Shown here: positions 18,004 to 28,834 of the stretch, one piece after another
Position numbering within the stretch: position 1 is the first letter of the stretch
How the letters are laid out: the number at the start of each line of letters is the position of its first letter
Source of the DNA: Acidobacteriota bacterium
Lineage (GTDB): Bacteria; Acidobacteriota; Blastocatellia; HR10
Assembly (NCBI GenBank): GCA_030550025.1
Contig: JAUQQC010000005.1
Coordinates: forward strand, 1-64,000
DNA length: 64,000 nucleotides
Reading direction: 5' to 3'
Notes under the pieces: model-generated
Database searches by the model: none
What the model was told of the DNA's origin: nothing
What the model saw: only the letters and a program-made list of their open reading frames with translations
Position numbers and translations under genes: made by a program

Positions 18004-20124
18004 CTACCTCTTCACGAGCGTGACGATGTTGGAATCATAGGTTTTGCCATCCTCGGTTCGAGCGCGCACGAGGACGCGATAGTTTTGAGGGCCTGCAGGA
18101 AGACCTGCCAGTGTGATAGTGACGCGGTGAGTGAGGGTGAGGAAGCGATAGGAAGCGATCGTCGCCGTGAAGTTTGGAATCGCATCCAGGGGGACCACCT
18201 GCAAAGCGACGCCACCTGTATAGCTCGGATGCTTGCGGACGGCGAGGAAGAAGGTCGCCTGCCGGTTCTGAAGGCGAACCGAAGTCGGCGTGGCACTGAT
18301 GGAGACTTTAGGGGGGGCGATGACGGTGATCTCGATCTCGGCCGTCGCTTCGCCACCCCGTCCATCGTCGGCGCGCACGCGCACGGTCACGCGAATCGGA
18401 TCGGCGTCGGGGATCGGATTGAGGCCGGTTGTATCCAGTCGTGCGGCAGCTCCGGAACCTGTGATCGTCCCTGCGGAAGCGGTCCACGTGTACGCGAGCG
18501 CATCGCCATCGGGATCACCGCCGCGGGCGGTGAGGAAGACCATGAAGCCATCCTGGATCGTCGTTCGACTCGCTTCCAGCGCGACCTGTGGAGGGCGATT
18601 CGGCGGACGAACGGTGATGCTTCGACTGGCTGAGGCGGAGTGACCGCGCCCATCCTCCACCGTGACGGTGACGACGACAATGACCGGAGTCGCCCCGGGT
18701 GTGGGATTGATGCCCGTCGTATCAAGCGTGGCTTCGGTGATCCCGGCCTCAAGCTTTCCGGCCGTCGCCTTCCAATGATAGGTGAGAGGGTCCCCATCCG
18801 GATCGCTCCCATTGGCTGTGAAGGAGACGCGCTCTCCATCGTCCGCGACGAGGCGGCTGGCCGAGAGCGAGACCGTAGGGGGGCAATCCTTCTCGCACAC
18901 CTTGGCGGGATCATCAGCGTTGAGCACTCGGAGCGTCCCCATGGCGTCGAGGACTCCGCCTGTGTTGACCTTCCCCGCGAGCGCGGGCACAAGCTGCACG
19001 CCTTGACGTAATGCTTGGTGAAGCTCATGGAGAGGAACGTCGCGCACCGAGAGCGCCAGGGCAGCCACCCCCACGACATGCGGCGCCGCCATCGAAGTCC
19101 CACTGAAGCTGGCGTATCCTCCGCCCGGCACTGTGCTCAAGATGGAACGTCCGGGGGCCGCCAGGTCCACCCAATCGCCATAGTTCGAGAAATAGGCGAG
19201 GTCCCCGTTTTGATCCACGGCCGCGACCGAGAGCACGCTCTCATAAGCGGCCGGATATTGCCTCACGTTCGTGCTCCCATTGCCGGCAGCGGCGATGAAG
19301 AGAATCCCCTCGGCCTTTAACCGCTCGATCGCTTCCTCAAGGGCGCGCGAATAGGTGTCGGCCCCCCAACTGGCGTTCACCACACGGATGTTCACCCCGC
19401 GCCGCTTCATGGTGAGGATGTAGTCGATCGCCTCGAGGGCATCCGAGAGGTACCCAGAGCCCTCCCGATCCAGGAACTTCAACGCCATGAGTTTCACACG
19501 CCAATTCACGCCGACGATGCCGAGCTGATTGTCTCCGACGGCGCCGATCGTTCCCGCCACATGCGTCCCGTGTCGATTATCGTCCGCCGGAGGTTGCGAA
19601 GGCGAGATCGCGTTATAGCCGTAGACGTCGTCCACGTACCCGTTGCCGTCATCATCCCGGAGATTGCCGGGAATCTCTCCGGCGTTCACCCAGATATTGT
19701 CCCGGAGATCGGGATGCAGGTAGTCGATGCCCGTGTCGATGACGGCGACGACGACGTTGGAGTCGCCCCTGGTCACCGTCCAGGCCTCCGGCGCGCCGAT
19801 CATCTCCAATCCCCACAAGTTGACGAAGCTCGGATCATTCGGGACGATGCGCTCGGCGGTGTAGAGTAGGTCCGGCTCCGCATACTCGATGTCGTCCTCA
19901 TAGGACAACAGGTTCAAGCGGGTGAGCACGTCTTCCCCCTTTCGCAGGGCGATGACCTGCGGACGCTTCATGCCGCGCCGCTTGATGAGCACGCGCTGCG
20001 GATGATAGCGAGCACCGATGAACCGCCACAGATCGAAGGCAGAGCGCTGTCGAGCGCTCAATCGGGGGAGCATTCCCGCGACGATCGCAGCCGCGATGAG
20101 GATACCGACGATTGACTTTCTCAT
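18004..20124 (-). CDS. Secreted S8 (subtilisin-like) serine protease with PKD-like repeats
   Basis: The 706-residue exported protease has a signal peptide at residues 1-25 (MRKSIVGILIAAAIVAG). A propeptide-like region is followed by the catalytic domain, with Asp in VVAVIDTGIDYLHPD, His in DNRHGTHVAGT and Ser in FSGTSMAAPHVVG. The oxyanion Asn is in AAAGNGS. After residue 420 come two PKD/cadherin-like repeats, each with a D-x-DGDxLxYxW signature, and a terminal beta domain. The ATG at 20124 has GGAGAGGG upstream; the longer open frame overlaps uvrA and is rejected. Confidence 0.9.
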   Translation of the reverse strand: MRKSIVGILIAAAIVAGMLPRLSARQRSAFDLWRFIGARYHPQRVLIKRRGMKRPQVIALRKGEDVLTRLNLLSYEDDIEYAEPDLLYTAERIVPNDPSFVNLWGLEMIGAPEAWTVTRGDSNVVVAVIDTGIDYLHPDLRDNIWVNAGEIPGNLRDDDGNGYVDDVYGYNAISPSQPPADDNRHGTHVAGTIGAVGDNQLGIVGVNWRVKLMALKFLDREGSGYLSDALEAIDYILTMKRRGVNIRVVNASWGADTYSRALEEAIERLKAEGILFIAAAGNGSTNVRQYPAAYESVLSVAAVDQNGDLAYFSNYGDWVDLAAPGRSILSTVPGGGYASFSGTSMAAPHVVGVAALALSVRDVPLHELHQALRQGVQLVPALAGKVNTGGVLDAMGTLRVLNADDPAKVCEKDCPPTVSLSASRLVADDGERVSFTANGSDPDGDPLTYHWKATAGKLEAGITEATLDTTGINPTPGATPVIVVVTVTVEDGRGHSASASRSITVRPPNRPPQVALEASRTTIQDGFMVFLTARGGDPDGDALAYTWTASAGTITGSGAAARLDTTGLNPIPDADPIRVTVRVRADDGRGGEATAEIEITVIAPPKVSISATPTSVRLQNRQATFFLAVRKHPSYTGGVALQVVPLDAIPNFTATIASYRFLTLTHRVTITLAGLPAGPQNYRVLVRARTEDGKTYDSNIVTLVKR

Positions 20125-20213
20125 CCGCGCCCTCTCCGAAAAATGTCTCTCGTGTTCCGCTTCTGTGACGCGCAGATGAGAAGTCCTGGTTGGCCACAAG
20201 TTCTCGTCGGGGA

Positions 20214-23084
20214 TCAGGGGGCGTGAAACGCGTGGTCTGAAGAGGAGCGTTCGGGGGATGCGCACGCGCCGAAGAAGAGCGGCGCCAGGGCTTGTCCCGT
20301 ATAGGAGCCGGGCGTGCGAGCGATCGTCTCGGGCGGTCCTTCGGCGACGACCCATCCGCCCTCCTCGCCGCCTTCGGGGCCGAGGTCAATGATCCAGTCG
20401 GCGCACTTGATGACCTCCAGATTGTGCTCGATGACGATCACCGTATTCCCCATATCCACGAGCCGTTGTAGGACCTCGAGCAAGCGTCGCACGTCCTCGA
20501 AATGAAGACCCGTTGTCGGTTCGTCGAGGATGTAGACCGTGCGTCCGGTCGCCCGCTTGCTCAACTCGCGCGCGAGCTTGATCCGCTGGGCCTCGCCGCC
20601 GGAGAGCGTCGTGGCCGGCTGGCCGAGCTCGATATATCCGAGGCCGACATCAAGTAGCGTCTGGAGCTTATTCCGAACCGGCGGGATGCTCTCCAGTAAG
20701 GCGTAGGCTTCCTCCACCGTCATGCGAAGGACATCTGCGATCGAGTACCCCTTGTAGCGCACGCTCAGCGTCTCCTGGTTATAGCGCGCCCCGCGGCAGA
20801 CGTCGCAGGTCACGTAGACATCGGGGAGGAAGCTCATCTCGATGCGCTTCATGCCATCGCCCTGACACGCCTCGCATCGTCCGCCTTTGACGTTGAAGCT
20901 GAAGCGGCCGGGCTTGTATCCCCGCTCGCGCGCCTCCGGCAATTGCGCGAAGAGCTGGCGGATGAAAGTGAAGACGCCGACATACGTGGCCGGATTCGAG
21001 CGTGGCGTCCGCCCGATGGGCGATTGATCGATCTCGATCACCTTATCCACGTGCTCCAATCCGGTGATGCGCTCATGCGGGCCTGGCTCAAGCGGGCTCC
21101 CATAGAGGTGGCGCGCGAGGGCACGATAGAGGATCTCATCCACAAGCGTGGACTTACCCGATCCGGAAACGCCCGTCACGCAGATGAACAGCCCTAGCGG
21201 GAACGAGACCGTGATGTTCTTGAGATTATTCGCCCGCGCGCCATAGATGGTGAGGCAGCGTTCGTTCGGGGTTCGACGCGATGCCGGAATCGGGATGTGA
21301 CGGCGCCCGGAGAGGTATTGCCCCGTGAGCGAGTCCGGATGCCGAGCGATCTGTTCCGGCGTCCCGCAGGCGACCAGATACCCCCCATGCACGCCGGCGC
21401 CCGGACCGAGATCAATGATGTAGTCGGCGCGGCGGATCGTCGCCTCATCGTGTTCGACGACGATGACCGTGTTCCCCAAATCGCGCAGTTTCTCCAGCGT
21501 GGCGAGCAATCGCGCGTTATCGCGAGGATGGAGCCCGATCGAAGGCTCATCGAGCACATAGAGCACGCCGCGCAGCTGCGAACCGATTTGCGTCGCCAAG
21601 CGGATGCGCTGCGCCTCGCCTCCGGAAAGCGTGGAGGCCGGACGATCCAACGTCAAATACCCCACCCCCACCGTATCCAAGAACTCCAAGCGTGCGCCGA
21701 TCTCGCGCAGGAGTGGCTCGGCGATCTGTCGCTCCCGAGGCGTCAACTCGTTAGGGAGATCGCGGAAGACCCGCACGGCTTCGCGAATGGGAAGTGCCGT
21801 GTAATCGGCGATCGAGCGCCCGGCCACGCGCACCGCGAGACTCGCCCGTTGCAACCGCTTCCCCTCGCAGGTCGGGCACGGCACCGTCCGAATGAGCACG
21901 CGGTAGAGATCCGTCTTGTCGTCCTCCCCGTCGCTCTCTTGCCGCTCCAGGTGGCGCTCCAGCAAAGCGATCGCCCCCGCCCATTCGAGCCGGTAGCGAA
22001 GGCCCTTGTGCTCGAAGGGGATTCGCTCGCGCAGGCCATAGAAGAAGGCCTCCTTCACCCGAGGCGGAAGTTCGACGAACGAACGGCTCGGCTCAACGCG
22101 ATAATGACGGGCGAGCGCTAAGAGGACGTCCTTCAGATACCCCCCGAGCGCGCGATCGAACGGAAGCACGTCCAACCGATCCAGCGGCTGCGCGGGGTCT
22201 GGGATCATCCGCTCCGGCGCGATCTCGCTCTTGATCCCCAAGCCTTGACATTCGGGGCACGCGCCATAGGGGCTATTGAACGAGAACGAACGCGGCTCTA
22301 ACGCGGGGACGGAAATGCCGCACTCAACGCAAGCCATCTTCTCCGAATACAACTGCTCGCCGCCATCCACGACCGCGATCGTCACGATCCCTTCGGTCAA
22401 CTTGAGCGCCGTGCGAATCGAGCGCTCCAGACGCTCCTGAACGCCCGGCTTCAACAGCAGCCGATCCACGACGACTTCGATCGTGTGATTCTTCCGCTTG
22501 TCGAGCTTGATCTCCTCATCGAGAGCGCGCAATTCGCCATCAATGCGCGCGCGCACGAAACCGGACTGAGCGAGTTTCTGCAGCTCCTTTCGGAATTCCC
22601 CCTTACGTCCGCGCACGATCGGGGCCAGGACCATCACTCGCTCGCCCGGTGGTAGATCCAGGACGGCCTTGAGGATCTGCTCGACCGATTGCCGAGTGAT
22701 GGGACGCCCGCACTCGGGACAATGGGGCTTGCCAATCGCCGAAAAGAGCACGCGCAGATAGTCGTAGATCTCGGTGACCGTTCCGACGGTCGAACGCGGA
22801 CTCCGGCTGACCGTCTTCTGCTCGATGGAGAGTGCTGGCGAGAGCCCTTCGATAGCATCCACGTCCGGCTTCTCGAACTGATCGAGGAACTGGCGGGCAT
22901 AGACCGAGAGCGACTCCACGTAGCGGCGCTGTCCTTCGGCGTAGAGGGTATCAAAGGCGAGACTTGATTTCCCCGATCCACTGAGCCCCGTGATGACCGT
23001 GAGCGAGCGATGAGGGATCTCCAGATCGAGGTTCTTCAGGTTGTGTTGTCGGGCGCCCCGAACGGTGATGCGATCAATTGGCAT
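20214..23084 (-). CDS. uvrA: UvrA, excinuclease ABC subunit A
   Basis: The 956-residue damage-recognition ATPase of nucleotide excision repair shows two ABC modules. The first Walker A is [10 protein letters not shown] near residue 33 and the second is [10 protein letters not shown] near residue 640. Two ABC signatures, [12 protein letters not shown] and [12 protein letters not shown], are present. Zinc modules are visible as CVEC...CPEC and CEAC...CDVC. The N-terminus ([20 protein letters not shown]) is canonical. It is followed on the same strand by the S8 protease, with 89 nt between. Confidence 0.98.
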   Translation of the reverse strand: MPIDRITVRGARQHNLKNLDLEIPHRSLTVITGLSGSGKSSLAFDTLYAEGQRRYVESLSVYARQFLDQFEKPDVDAIEGLSPALSIEQKTVSRSPRSTVGTVTEIYDYLRVLFSAIGKPHCPECGRPITRQSVEQILKAVLDLPPGERVMVLAPIVRGRKGEFRKELQKLAQSGFVRARIDGELRALDEEIKLDKRKNHTIEVVVDRLLLKPGVQERLERSIRTALKLTEGIVTIAVVDGGEQLYSEKMACVECGISVPALEPRSFSFNSPYGACPECQGLGIKSEIAPERMIPDPAQPLDRLDVLPFDRALGGYLKDVLLALARHYRVEPSRSFVELPPRVKEAFFYGLRERIPFEHKGLRYRLEWAGAIALLERHLERQESDGEDDKTDLYRVLIRTVPCPTCEGKRLQRASLAVRVAGRSIADYTALPIREAVRVFRDLPNELTPRERQIAEPLLREIGARLEFLDTVGVGYLTLDRPASTLSGGEAQRIRLATQIGSQLRGVLYVLDEPSIGLHPRDNARLLATLEKLRDLGNTVIVVEHDEATIRRADYIIDLGPGAGVHGGYLVACGTPEQIARHPDSLTGQYLSGRRHIPIPASRRTPNERCLTIYGARANNLKNITVSFPLGLFICVTGVSGSGKSTLVDEILYRALARHLYGSPLEPGPHERITGLEHVDKVIEIDQSPIGRTPRSNPATYVGVFTFIRQLFAQLPEARERGYKPGRFSFNVKGGRCEACQGDGMKRIEMSFLPDVYVTCDVCRGARYNQETLSVRYKGYSIADVLRMTVEEAYALLESIPPVRNKLQTLLDVGLGYIELGQPATTLSGGEAQRIKLARELSKRATGRTVYILDEPTTGLHFEDVRRLLEVLQRLVDMGNTVIVIEHNLEVIKCADWIIDLGPEGGEEGGWVVAEGPPETIARTPGSYTGQALAPLFFGACASPERSSSDHAFHAP

Positions 23085-23155
23085 CGCTCGCCTCCTGTCG
23101 CGCCGCGCGTGCGGAGTCTCTCAGAGACCTCTTCCCATCGTGATCCAAAAGGGGA

Positions 23156-23185
23156 ATGTTACCGATCGCGCGCGTGAGGTGTCAA
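23156..23185 (-). promoter_or_regulatory. Predicted uvrA promoter
   Basis: On the minus strand TTGACA (23185-23180), an 18-nt spacer and TAACAT (23161-23156) lie about 70 nt upstream of the uvrA ATG. The -35 box is a perfect consensus. No LexA-type palindrome was recognised. Confidence 0.6.
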
Positions 23186-23213
23186 GAAGCGGTTTCGTGC
23201 GGTGGATTCGCTT

Positions 23214-25667
23214 CTATCGCATCGTGCGGACCCAGAAGGGGATGTACAATGGTTCCGGGATCGTCGCGCCATCGTCGCTCACCGAGATGAACCCCTCCCA
23301 GTCTCCCGCCGCAACCGTCGGAGAGATGCGCAGCGTGAGGGTGAACTGGCCCGTCCCACCCGGGCGGACTTGGAACGTCGTCTTATTCAACGTCGCCGTG
23401 ATGGCCGGATCGGCGTTCGGCATCGTGAGCGAGAGGCGATAGGTCACAAGCTGCGCGGAATGGTTCTTCACGGTGAAGGTCTTCGTCCGAGTGACCGATT
23501 GCCGAACGCGAATGGCGCCGAAACTGTGCGTGGGAGTGTCTACAGTCGTCAGCACGCGGGCTACGGCGCGCATATTCACGAGGCCGGCGCCGCGGTCCAT
23601 CACGCGCTGCGCTTGGAGCCGTGGGGGCCGCCAGGCCGTGGTGAGAATGGCCGAGCGAATCTCAGCCGGCGTCCAGCCAGGGCGCAATTGCTTGAGCAAA
23701 GCGGCGACGCCCGCCACGCGCGGCGCGGCGAAGCTCGTCCCGTTGCGGAAGGCGAAGCCGCTGGGATCGTAAACCGGATCTTGAAGACCCCGCTCGACGG
23801 CCGGAGGCACGGGGAATCGCGCGTCTCCACGCGGATCGTCATCTTGAACGGCGGCATAACTGCCCAAGCCCGGAGCGACCACATCGGGTTTGATAGCGAA
23901 GGACGAAGCCGGTCCCCGCGAGCTGAAGTCCGCCAACTGATTCGGCTCGATCGCGAGCGTCACGATTGTCTCGTCCGGCAGATCTAAACGCTCCAAGGCG
24001 ACGCGCGGGGGTCGGCCCGCTCTCTCGCTGACGTCCACGAACTGCTTGAGGGCGAGCCCGGCTCGGCGCTGGAGGAAGAGCGCGGGAAGTGGTGCGCCGC
24101 CAAGATTGGGAGTGATAAACGTATCCCCCCCAGCCTCGCTGTTGTAGAAGAGGACGGCGATCGCTCCAGCCATCGCGGCGTTTTGATTCTTCGTGGCGAA
24201 CGTGCACTGTCCGCGCTGAATGAGGGCGATGGCCCCGGCGAGCGAACCGGCCGGAAGCGGCTCGCACGCGAGCCCGCCGCCATCGGCCACGCCGTTGTCT
24301 ATAAGGTCCACATCGCGCAGCGGGGCATGAAGTGCCGTCTCCGGAAATGGGCTGGCGCCGTTGAGTCCCCGAAATCCGAGGAGTTCGCCGAGCTCCGGAG
24401 GTGGCTGCGGTTCCAGCAGGCGCACGCGCCCAAGAGCCGAAGCGGCCGCCCCTTGATGGGCGTTCGTCGTCGCGCCGACGGCGATCACGCGCTCAGCATT
24501 GGCCGGACTTCGGACCGTTCCTCCTGCCGCATTCTGCGTCCTGGAGGGCGGAGGGCCATCGTTACCGGCGGCAGCGACGACGACGAGGCCGGCTGAGACG
24601 GCGTTCGTGGCCGCGCGATCTAGCAGAGCGTTCATCGGATCGCCCAGACTGACGTTGATTACATCCATGCCATCCCGCACGGCCTCTTCGATCCCGGCCA
24701 AAAGACTATCCAATCCACAACGCGGCGCGCAAACGCGATAGCTCCCGAGAAACGCCTTCGGCGCCACGCCGCTGATCACCACCGGTCGCGTCCCAGGGAA
24801 ATACGTCAGGTCAATGATGTTGCCAGCTGCGCAACTGGCCACATGCGTGCCGTGTCCATTCAGATCTTGAGCCGTGCGAAACCGCGCATCCAGATTCGCC
24901 TGTCGGTCAATCACCGACTGGAAGACCTTCGCGACGATGACCTTGCCGTTAGCTAACCCCTCGCCCGTATTCGCCTTGGGGAATCCCGGCGGTGGCTCGA
25001 GCATGGCATCCCGGAGCATCGGATGATCGAAATCCACGCCCGTATCCACAATGCCGATCTTGATGCCCAGACCCGCCCGTTCGCGCCCGCCAACGGCTTC
25101 CCATAATTCCTCAGCGCCCATGAGGGCGTGACTGACGTCAAGCGGCGGGAGAGCTCGCACCGTCGGAGGGGCCGACTCCGGAAAGACCTCCACGATGGGA
25201 AAGATCTCAATGACCTCGGGGAACGAGGCGAGAAGCTCCACCTTCTCCGCTGGAACGGTGAGCGCGAGGCCGTTGAGCACAACGTGATAACGATGGTGAA
25301 CCGTGGCTTCCGGAATCCAGCGGTACATCTTGGTGAGGAAGAGATCGTGCTGGCGCTGCAGGTAAGCCACATAGGCGCGCGAGCGCGCGGAAGCCATATC
25401 CAACCGCCCCTGGACGTGATTTTCGGGCGCGACGGCCAAGCTCGTAGCCGCCAAGCCCCGGATCGTCCCGCGATACGTGGCTACAGGCTCGTCCTTCAAA
25501 AGGACGATCACTGCCACATGGTCGTTGACTCGAACGGCCTGCTCGAGAACCGTCTGCACCTGAGCGCGCTTCCGCTGCAACGCCTCAGCCGACTGAGCGC
25601 GAGCGCTCGGGCCCAGCATCCCCAGAAGCAGAACGAGCGAGATCGCCAAACACGTCCTTCGCCTCAT
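23214..25667 (-). CDS. Secreted S8 serine protease with PA domain insert
   Basis: The 817-residue exported protease opens with a signal peptide (MRRRTCLAISLVLLLGMLG, cleavage near SARA-Q24). An inhibitor-I9-like propeptide is followed by catalytic Asp in KIGIVDTGVDFDHP, His in NGHGTHVASCAAG and Ser in NGTSFAAPRVAGV. A PA domain (about residues 470-560, IALIQRGQCTFATKNQNA) is inserted between His and Ser, as in C5a-peptidase-like and plant-type subtilases. The C-terminus is an Fn3-like beta domain. The ATG at 25667 has GGAGGTG upstream. Confidence 0.9.
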   Translation of the reverse strand: MRRRTCLAISLVLLLGMLGPSARAQSAEALQRKRAQVQTVLEQAVRVNDHVAVIVLLKDEPVATYRGTIRGLAATSLAVAPENHVQGRLDMASARSRAYVAYLQRQHDLFLTKMYRWIPEATVHHRYHVVLNGLALTVPAEKVELLASFPEVIEIFPIVEVFPESAPPTVRALPPLDVSHALMGAEELWEAVGGRERAGLGIKIGIVDTGVDFDHPMLRDAMLEPPPGFPKANTGEGLANGKVIVAKVFQSVIDRQANLDARFRTAQDLNGHGTHVASCAAGNIIDLTYFPGTRPVVISGVAPKAFLGSYRVCAPRCGLDSLLAGIEEAVRDGMDVINVSLGDPMNALLDRAATNAVSAGLVVVAAAGNDGPPPSRTQNAAGGTVRSPANAERVIAVGATTNAHQGAAASALGRVRLLEPQPPPELGELLGFRGLNGASPFPETALHAPLRDVDLIDNGVADGGGLACEPLPAGSLAGAIALIQRGQCTFATKNQNAAMAGAIAVLFYNSEAGGDTFITPNLGGAPLPALFLQRRAGLALKQFVDVSERAGRPPRVALERLDLPDETIVTLAIEPNQLADFSSRGPASSFAIKPDVVAPGLGSYAAVQDDDPRGDARFPVPPAVERGLQDPVYDPSGFAFRNGTSFAAPRVAGVAALLKQLRPGWTPAEIRSAILTTAWRPPRLQAQRVMDRGAGLVNMRAVARVLTTVDTPTHSFGAIRVRQSVTRTKTFTVKNHSAQLVTYRLSLTMPNADPAITATLNKTTFQVRPGGTGQFTLTLRISPTVAAGDWEGFISVSDDGATIPEPLYIPFWVRTMR

Positions 25668-25796
25668 CGCCGCACCTCCGTGCTTCTTCCGCGCACGCAT
25701 AAGCGCGGGGATTATACACGAAGCTTCGTGCGGGACGAAGAACTCGAGCGCGATGCTTGTTCGAAACTTCGTGAAGGCCACCGATGCCGCCTAGTT

Positions 25797-25873
25797 TCTC
25801 CCACTTTAGGGTGCACTTCCAGCCGTTTTTGGGGATGATGGCCTAATAACTGGCCTTCTCTCTCCCACTTCAG
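25797..25873. repeat. Short imperfect direct repeat in an intergenic region
   Basis: The 13-mer TCTCCCACTTTAG (25797-25809) recurs as TCTCCCACTTCAG (25861-25873), 64 bp apart. GGCC-taataact-GGCC lies between them. It is in the gap between the PA-domain protease start and the E1 stop. It could be a protein-binding site or a remnant of a mobile element end; there is no support for either. Confidence 0.4.
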
Positions 25874-25966
25874 CAAAGGGGCAGATAGGTCTCACCAAAT
25901 CGTGAACGACCACAGCGCGAGGACGGCCCATATGCGCTCGCCCGAAGCGATATCCGAGGGAGGCGC

Positions 25967-28093
25967 TCAATAAGCCGCCAGATCGAGGATCGCGTTCACC
26001 AAGTCCTCGACTTGCGGCAGGATGACGTCCTCCAGGTCAGGGGAATAGGCCACGAAGGTGTCCAAAGCGCCGACACGACGCACGGGTCCGTCTAAGTCCT
26101 CGAACAGCTCGTCCGCGATGCGCGCGGCGATCTCCGCTCCGAATCCCCAAGACAAACTATCCTCGTGAGCGACGATCACTTTGCTCGTCTTCTTCACCGA
26201 GCGCGAGATCGTCTCCCAGTCATAGGGATTCAGACTACGCAGATCGATGACCTCGACATCGAGGCCGTGTTGTTCCCGAACTTGCTCGGCTGCCAAAAGG
26301 CTCCGATGAACGAGCGCCCCATAGGTGATGATCGTCAGATCGCGTCCCGGGCGCACGATCTTCGCCTTCCCGAAGGGGATCATGTAGTTCGGTCCCGGAT
26401 ATGGACCGCGATTATAGGGCTGGCGGTAGAGGTGCTTGTGTTCGAGGAAGAGTACGGGATCATCGCAGCGAATGGCCGTGCGCAACAGCCCGTTGGCATC
26501 CACGGCCGTCGAAGGCATCACGACGCGAAGCCCCGGGATGTGCGTGAAGATGCTCTCGCCTGACTGGCTATGGTAAATGGCTCCGCCTTGCAGGTACCCC
26601 CCGATGGGAACGCGGATGACCAGGGGGCAGGACCAAGCGTTATTCGAGCGCCAGCGCAAGAGAGCCAGTTCGTTGCGAATCTGCATCATCGCCGGCCAGA
26701 TGTAGTCGAAGAACTGGATCTCGATGACCGGCTTCAACCCCCGCGTGGCCATACCGATGGCGCGGCCGACGATGTTGGCTTCCGCCAACGGGGCGTTGAA
26801 GACCCGATGCGAGCCGAAGCGCCGCTGCAGGTTATGCGTGACCTTGAAGACGCCGCCCTTGCCCCTGACCTTATCGAGATACTGCTCGCGGCTGCAATCG
26901 GCGACATCTTCGCCGAAGACGACGATCCGCGGATCGCGGGCCATCTCGTCATGCAAGCACGCGTTCAAAAGATCCACCATCGTCTTCGGCTCGCCCGAAT
27001 ACTGCGGCTCGGTCTCGAATGCCGATGAGGTGGGATCAACCGTGGGAGAATACACGTAGAGCGTCGCCGTTGAGGGAGCGGGTTTGGGCTCCGCCAGTGC
27101 TTCATCGGCCGCTTGAGCGACCTCCGCATCCACTTCGGCGCGAATGGCCGCCAGTTGCTCAGCATCGGCCAATCCTTCCCGCAGCAAGAACTCGGCTAAG
27201 CGGGGGATCGGATCGCGCCGCGCTTCTTCCTCTCGTTCCTCATCGGGCTTATAGAGCGTCTCGTCATCGGAGAGCGAATGCGAATAGGGGCGAATGACGT
27301 GCGCGTGCACGAGCGCGGGTCCCCGCCGTTGCCGAACATACGCGGCGGCTTCGCGCAGTGCGGCATAGCTCTCGAACACGTCCGTCCCATCGCACTCTCG
27401 GACCAGGAGATAAGGGAAGCTGCGCACCAAACGCGAGATGCTGCCGCCGGCCGTCTGCACCTCGATGGGAACGGAGATGGCGTACCCATTGTCTTCAATG
27501 AGATAGAGGACCGGCAGCTTCAGATTGCACGCCGTGTTCAGGGATTCCCAGAACTCCCCCTCGCTGGTCGCTCCATCGCCGCTGGAGACGTAGACGATTT
27601 CGTCCGCGTGAAAGCGGCTCGCGCGATCGGCGATCTCTTCGACCAGTTCATAATATCGTCCGGCCTCGGCACACCCCACAGCCTGTAGGAACTGCGTCCC
27701 CGTCGGACTGGAGCTGGAGACGACGTTCAAGCGCCGGAATCCCCAATGCGAGGGCATTTGGCGCCCCCCGGAACTTGGATCCGCCGCCGCCCCCACTGCT
27801 TGCAGGAACATCTCCTTGGGCGTCACGCCCAGCATGAGCATCAGCGCGCGATCGCGATAGTAGGGGTAGAACCAATCGTACGCCGGTCTCAGAACCAATC
27901 CCGCCGCGACGAGCACCGCCTCGTGACCCGCTCCGCTGATTTGAAAGAAGATGCGATTTTGCCGCTTGAGCTGGATCTCCCGATCGTCAATGCGGCGAGA
28001 CAGCAGCATCGTTCGATACAAACGGAGCAGGACCTCCCGACTGAGGCCTTGGTATTTCTCTTTCTCCACCGCGATGTGCGTGACCGGGTTCAT
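25967..28093 (-). CDS. Fused E1 alpha/beta 2-oxoacid dehydrogenase (branched-chain type)
   Basis: The 708-residue protein fuses both E1 subunits of a thiamine-diphosphate 2-oxoacid dehydrogenase. Residues 1-340 are the alpha part, with the TPP motif [15 protein letters not shown] near 180 and the phosphorylation-loop-like HSLSDDE. Residues 375-708 are the beta part, starting [20 protein letters not shown], with GEDVAD and [16 protein letters not shown] Pro/Ala-rich linker joins them. It feeds branched-chain or related acyl groups to a lipoyl E2, which is not in the window. The ATG at 28093 follows GGGAGGGAGGAG. Confidence 0.88.
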   Translation of the reverse strand: MNPVTHIAVEKEKYQGLSREVLLRLYRTMLLSRRIDDREIQLKRQNRIFFQISGAGHEAVLVAAGLVLRPAYDWFYPYYRDRALMLMLGVTPKEMFLQAVGAAADPSSGGRQMPSHWGFRRLNVVSSSSPTGTQFLQAVGCAEAGRYYELVEEIADRASRFHADEIVYVSSGDGATSEGEFWESLNTACNLKLPVLYLIEDNGYAISVPIEVQTAGGSISRLVRSFPYLLVRECDGTDVFESYAALREAAAYVRQRRGPALVHAHVIRPYSHSLSDDETLYKPDEEREEEARRDPIPRLAEFLLREGLADAEQLAAIRAEVDAEVAQAADEALAEPKPAPSTATLYVYSPTVDPTSSAFETEPQYSGEPKTMVDLLNACLHDEMARDPRIVVFGEDVADCSREQYLDKVRGKGGVFKVTHNLQRRFGSHRVFNAPLAEANIVGRAIGMATRGLKPVIEIQFFDYIWPAMMQIRNELALLRWRSNNAWSCPLVIRVPIGGYLQGGAIYHSQSGESIFTHIPGLRVVMPSTAVDANGLLRTAIRCDDPVLFLEHKHLYRQPYNRGPYPGPNYMIPFGKAKIVRPGRDLTIITYGALVHRSLLAAEQVREQHGLDVEVIDLRSLNPYDWETISRSVKKTSKVIVAHEDSLSWGFGAEIAARIADELFEDLDGPVRRVGALDTFVAYSPDLEDVILPQVEDLVNAILDLAAY

Positions 28094-28347
28094 GCTCCTC
28101 CCTCCCCGTTTTTTTTTCGTGAAGCGCACGCCTGGCTCCCACAATCCTCCCCTTTCAGGGAGTGCCGAACCGCACGTGGGCTTGCCTAACGATGACCTCG
28201 CGATGTGCGACGCGCCCGCTGGAAGATGCCCTCCATTTTCCCGATTTATTTCGCTCAGGGGGACAGTTTATAACTATGCCGGGCTTCCGGTCAACCGAGA
28301 CACGCGGTCCTTCTCCGCGCGAGGCCGATGTGGGACGCGCGCCGCAT

Positions 28348-28377
28348 TTGACGAGCTCGTGGACCGTCTGCTATATT
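28348..28377 (+). promoter_or_regulatory. Predicted promoter of tRNA-Val
   Basis: TTGACG (28348-28353), an 18-nt spacer and TATATT (28372-28377) end 14 nt before the first base of the tRNA, as expected for a stable-RNA promoter. Confidence 0.65.
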
Positions 28378-28391
28378 TCACCTCGCAAGTC

Positions 28392-28466
28392 GGGCACTTA
28401 GCTCAGCGGTAGAGCGTTCGCCTCACACGCGAGAGGTCGGAGGTTCGAATCCTCCAGTGCCCACCA
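28392..28466 (+). tRNA. tRNA-Val (anticodon CAC)
   Basis: A full cloverleaf can be drawn. The acceptor stem is GGGCACT with AGTGCCC, the D stem GCTC/GAGC, and the anticodon stem TTCGC/GCGAG with loop CTCACAC giving anticodon CAC (codon GUG). The T arm is GGAGG-TTCGAAT-CCTCC. The CCA end is encoded (28464-28466). It has its own promoter and lies 75 nt before the AtpZ-like gene. I saw no integration-site duplication in the window. Confidence 0.95.
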
Positions 28467-28541
28467 TGCGTCCCTGCTTTGCGCGCACGTGTTGGCTTTC
28501 TCGAAACCGGTGGCGTACAATCTCCCCCGGGAGGGGTGCGG

Positions 28542-28760
28542 ATGCGCGGAGAGAAGGACGATCCGGGGGAGGCGCTCAAGAAGTTCGGCGTCGCGGCGTC
28601 TTTGGGGACGATCTTCGTCTCCTATGTCGCCGCTGGTCTGTTGATCGGGTACTTCCTGGACAAATGGCTGGGGACATCGCCCTGGCTGTTCTTGCTCTTT
28701 TTCGCAATCGGCGTAGGCGGAGCCATCTACAACGTCTTCAAGCTCGCGGCGCGGTTGTAG
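28542..28760 (+). CDS. AtpZ/AtpI-like small membrane protein
   Basis: The 72-residue protein has two hydrophobic helices (about residues 18-40 and 47-68) joined by DKWLGTSPW. It matches the AtpZ/AtpI family that assists the F-type ATP synthase rotor, possibly by Mg2+ transport or c-ring assembly. The ATG at 28542 follows GGGAGGGG. No other atp gene is nearby, so it is an isolated copy here. The family is short and divergent, so the call rests on layout and the GxxxDKWLGTxPW pattern. Confidence 0.75.
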   Translation: MRGEKDDPGEALKKFGVAASLGTIFVSYVAAGLLIGYFLDKWLGTSPWLFLLFFAIGVGGAIYNVFKLAARL

Positions 28761-28766
28761 GGGAAA

Positions 28767-28795
28767 TTGACAGATTCCGCAAGCGTCTCTACAAT
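28767..28795 (+). promoter_or_regulatory. Predicted promoter of rplU-rpmA
   Basis: TTGACA (28767-28772), a 17-nt spacer and TACAAT (28790-28795) form a near-perfect sigma70-like promoter 39 nt upstream of the rplU start. This leaves a short leader of about 32 nt. Confidence 0.75.
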
Positions 28796-28834
28796 TTTCA
28801 TTTTTCGGTGAAATCGAACGAGGGAGGCTAGAGC

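Noticed and set aside
28392-28466. tRNA-Val as an integration site of a mobile element
   Set aside because: No integrase gene or repeated 3-prime tRNA end was found downstream in the window.
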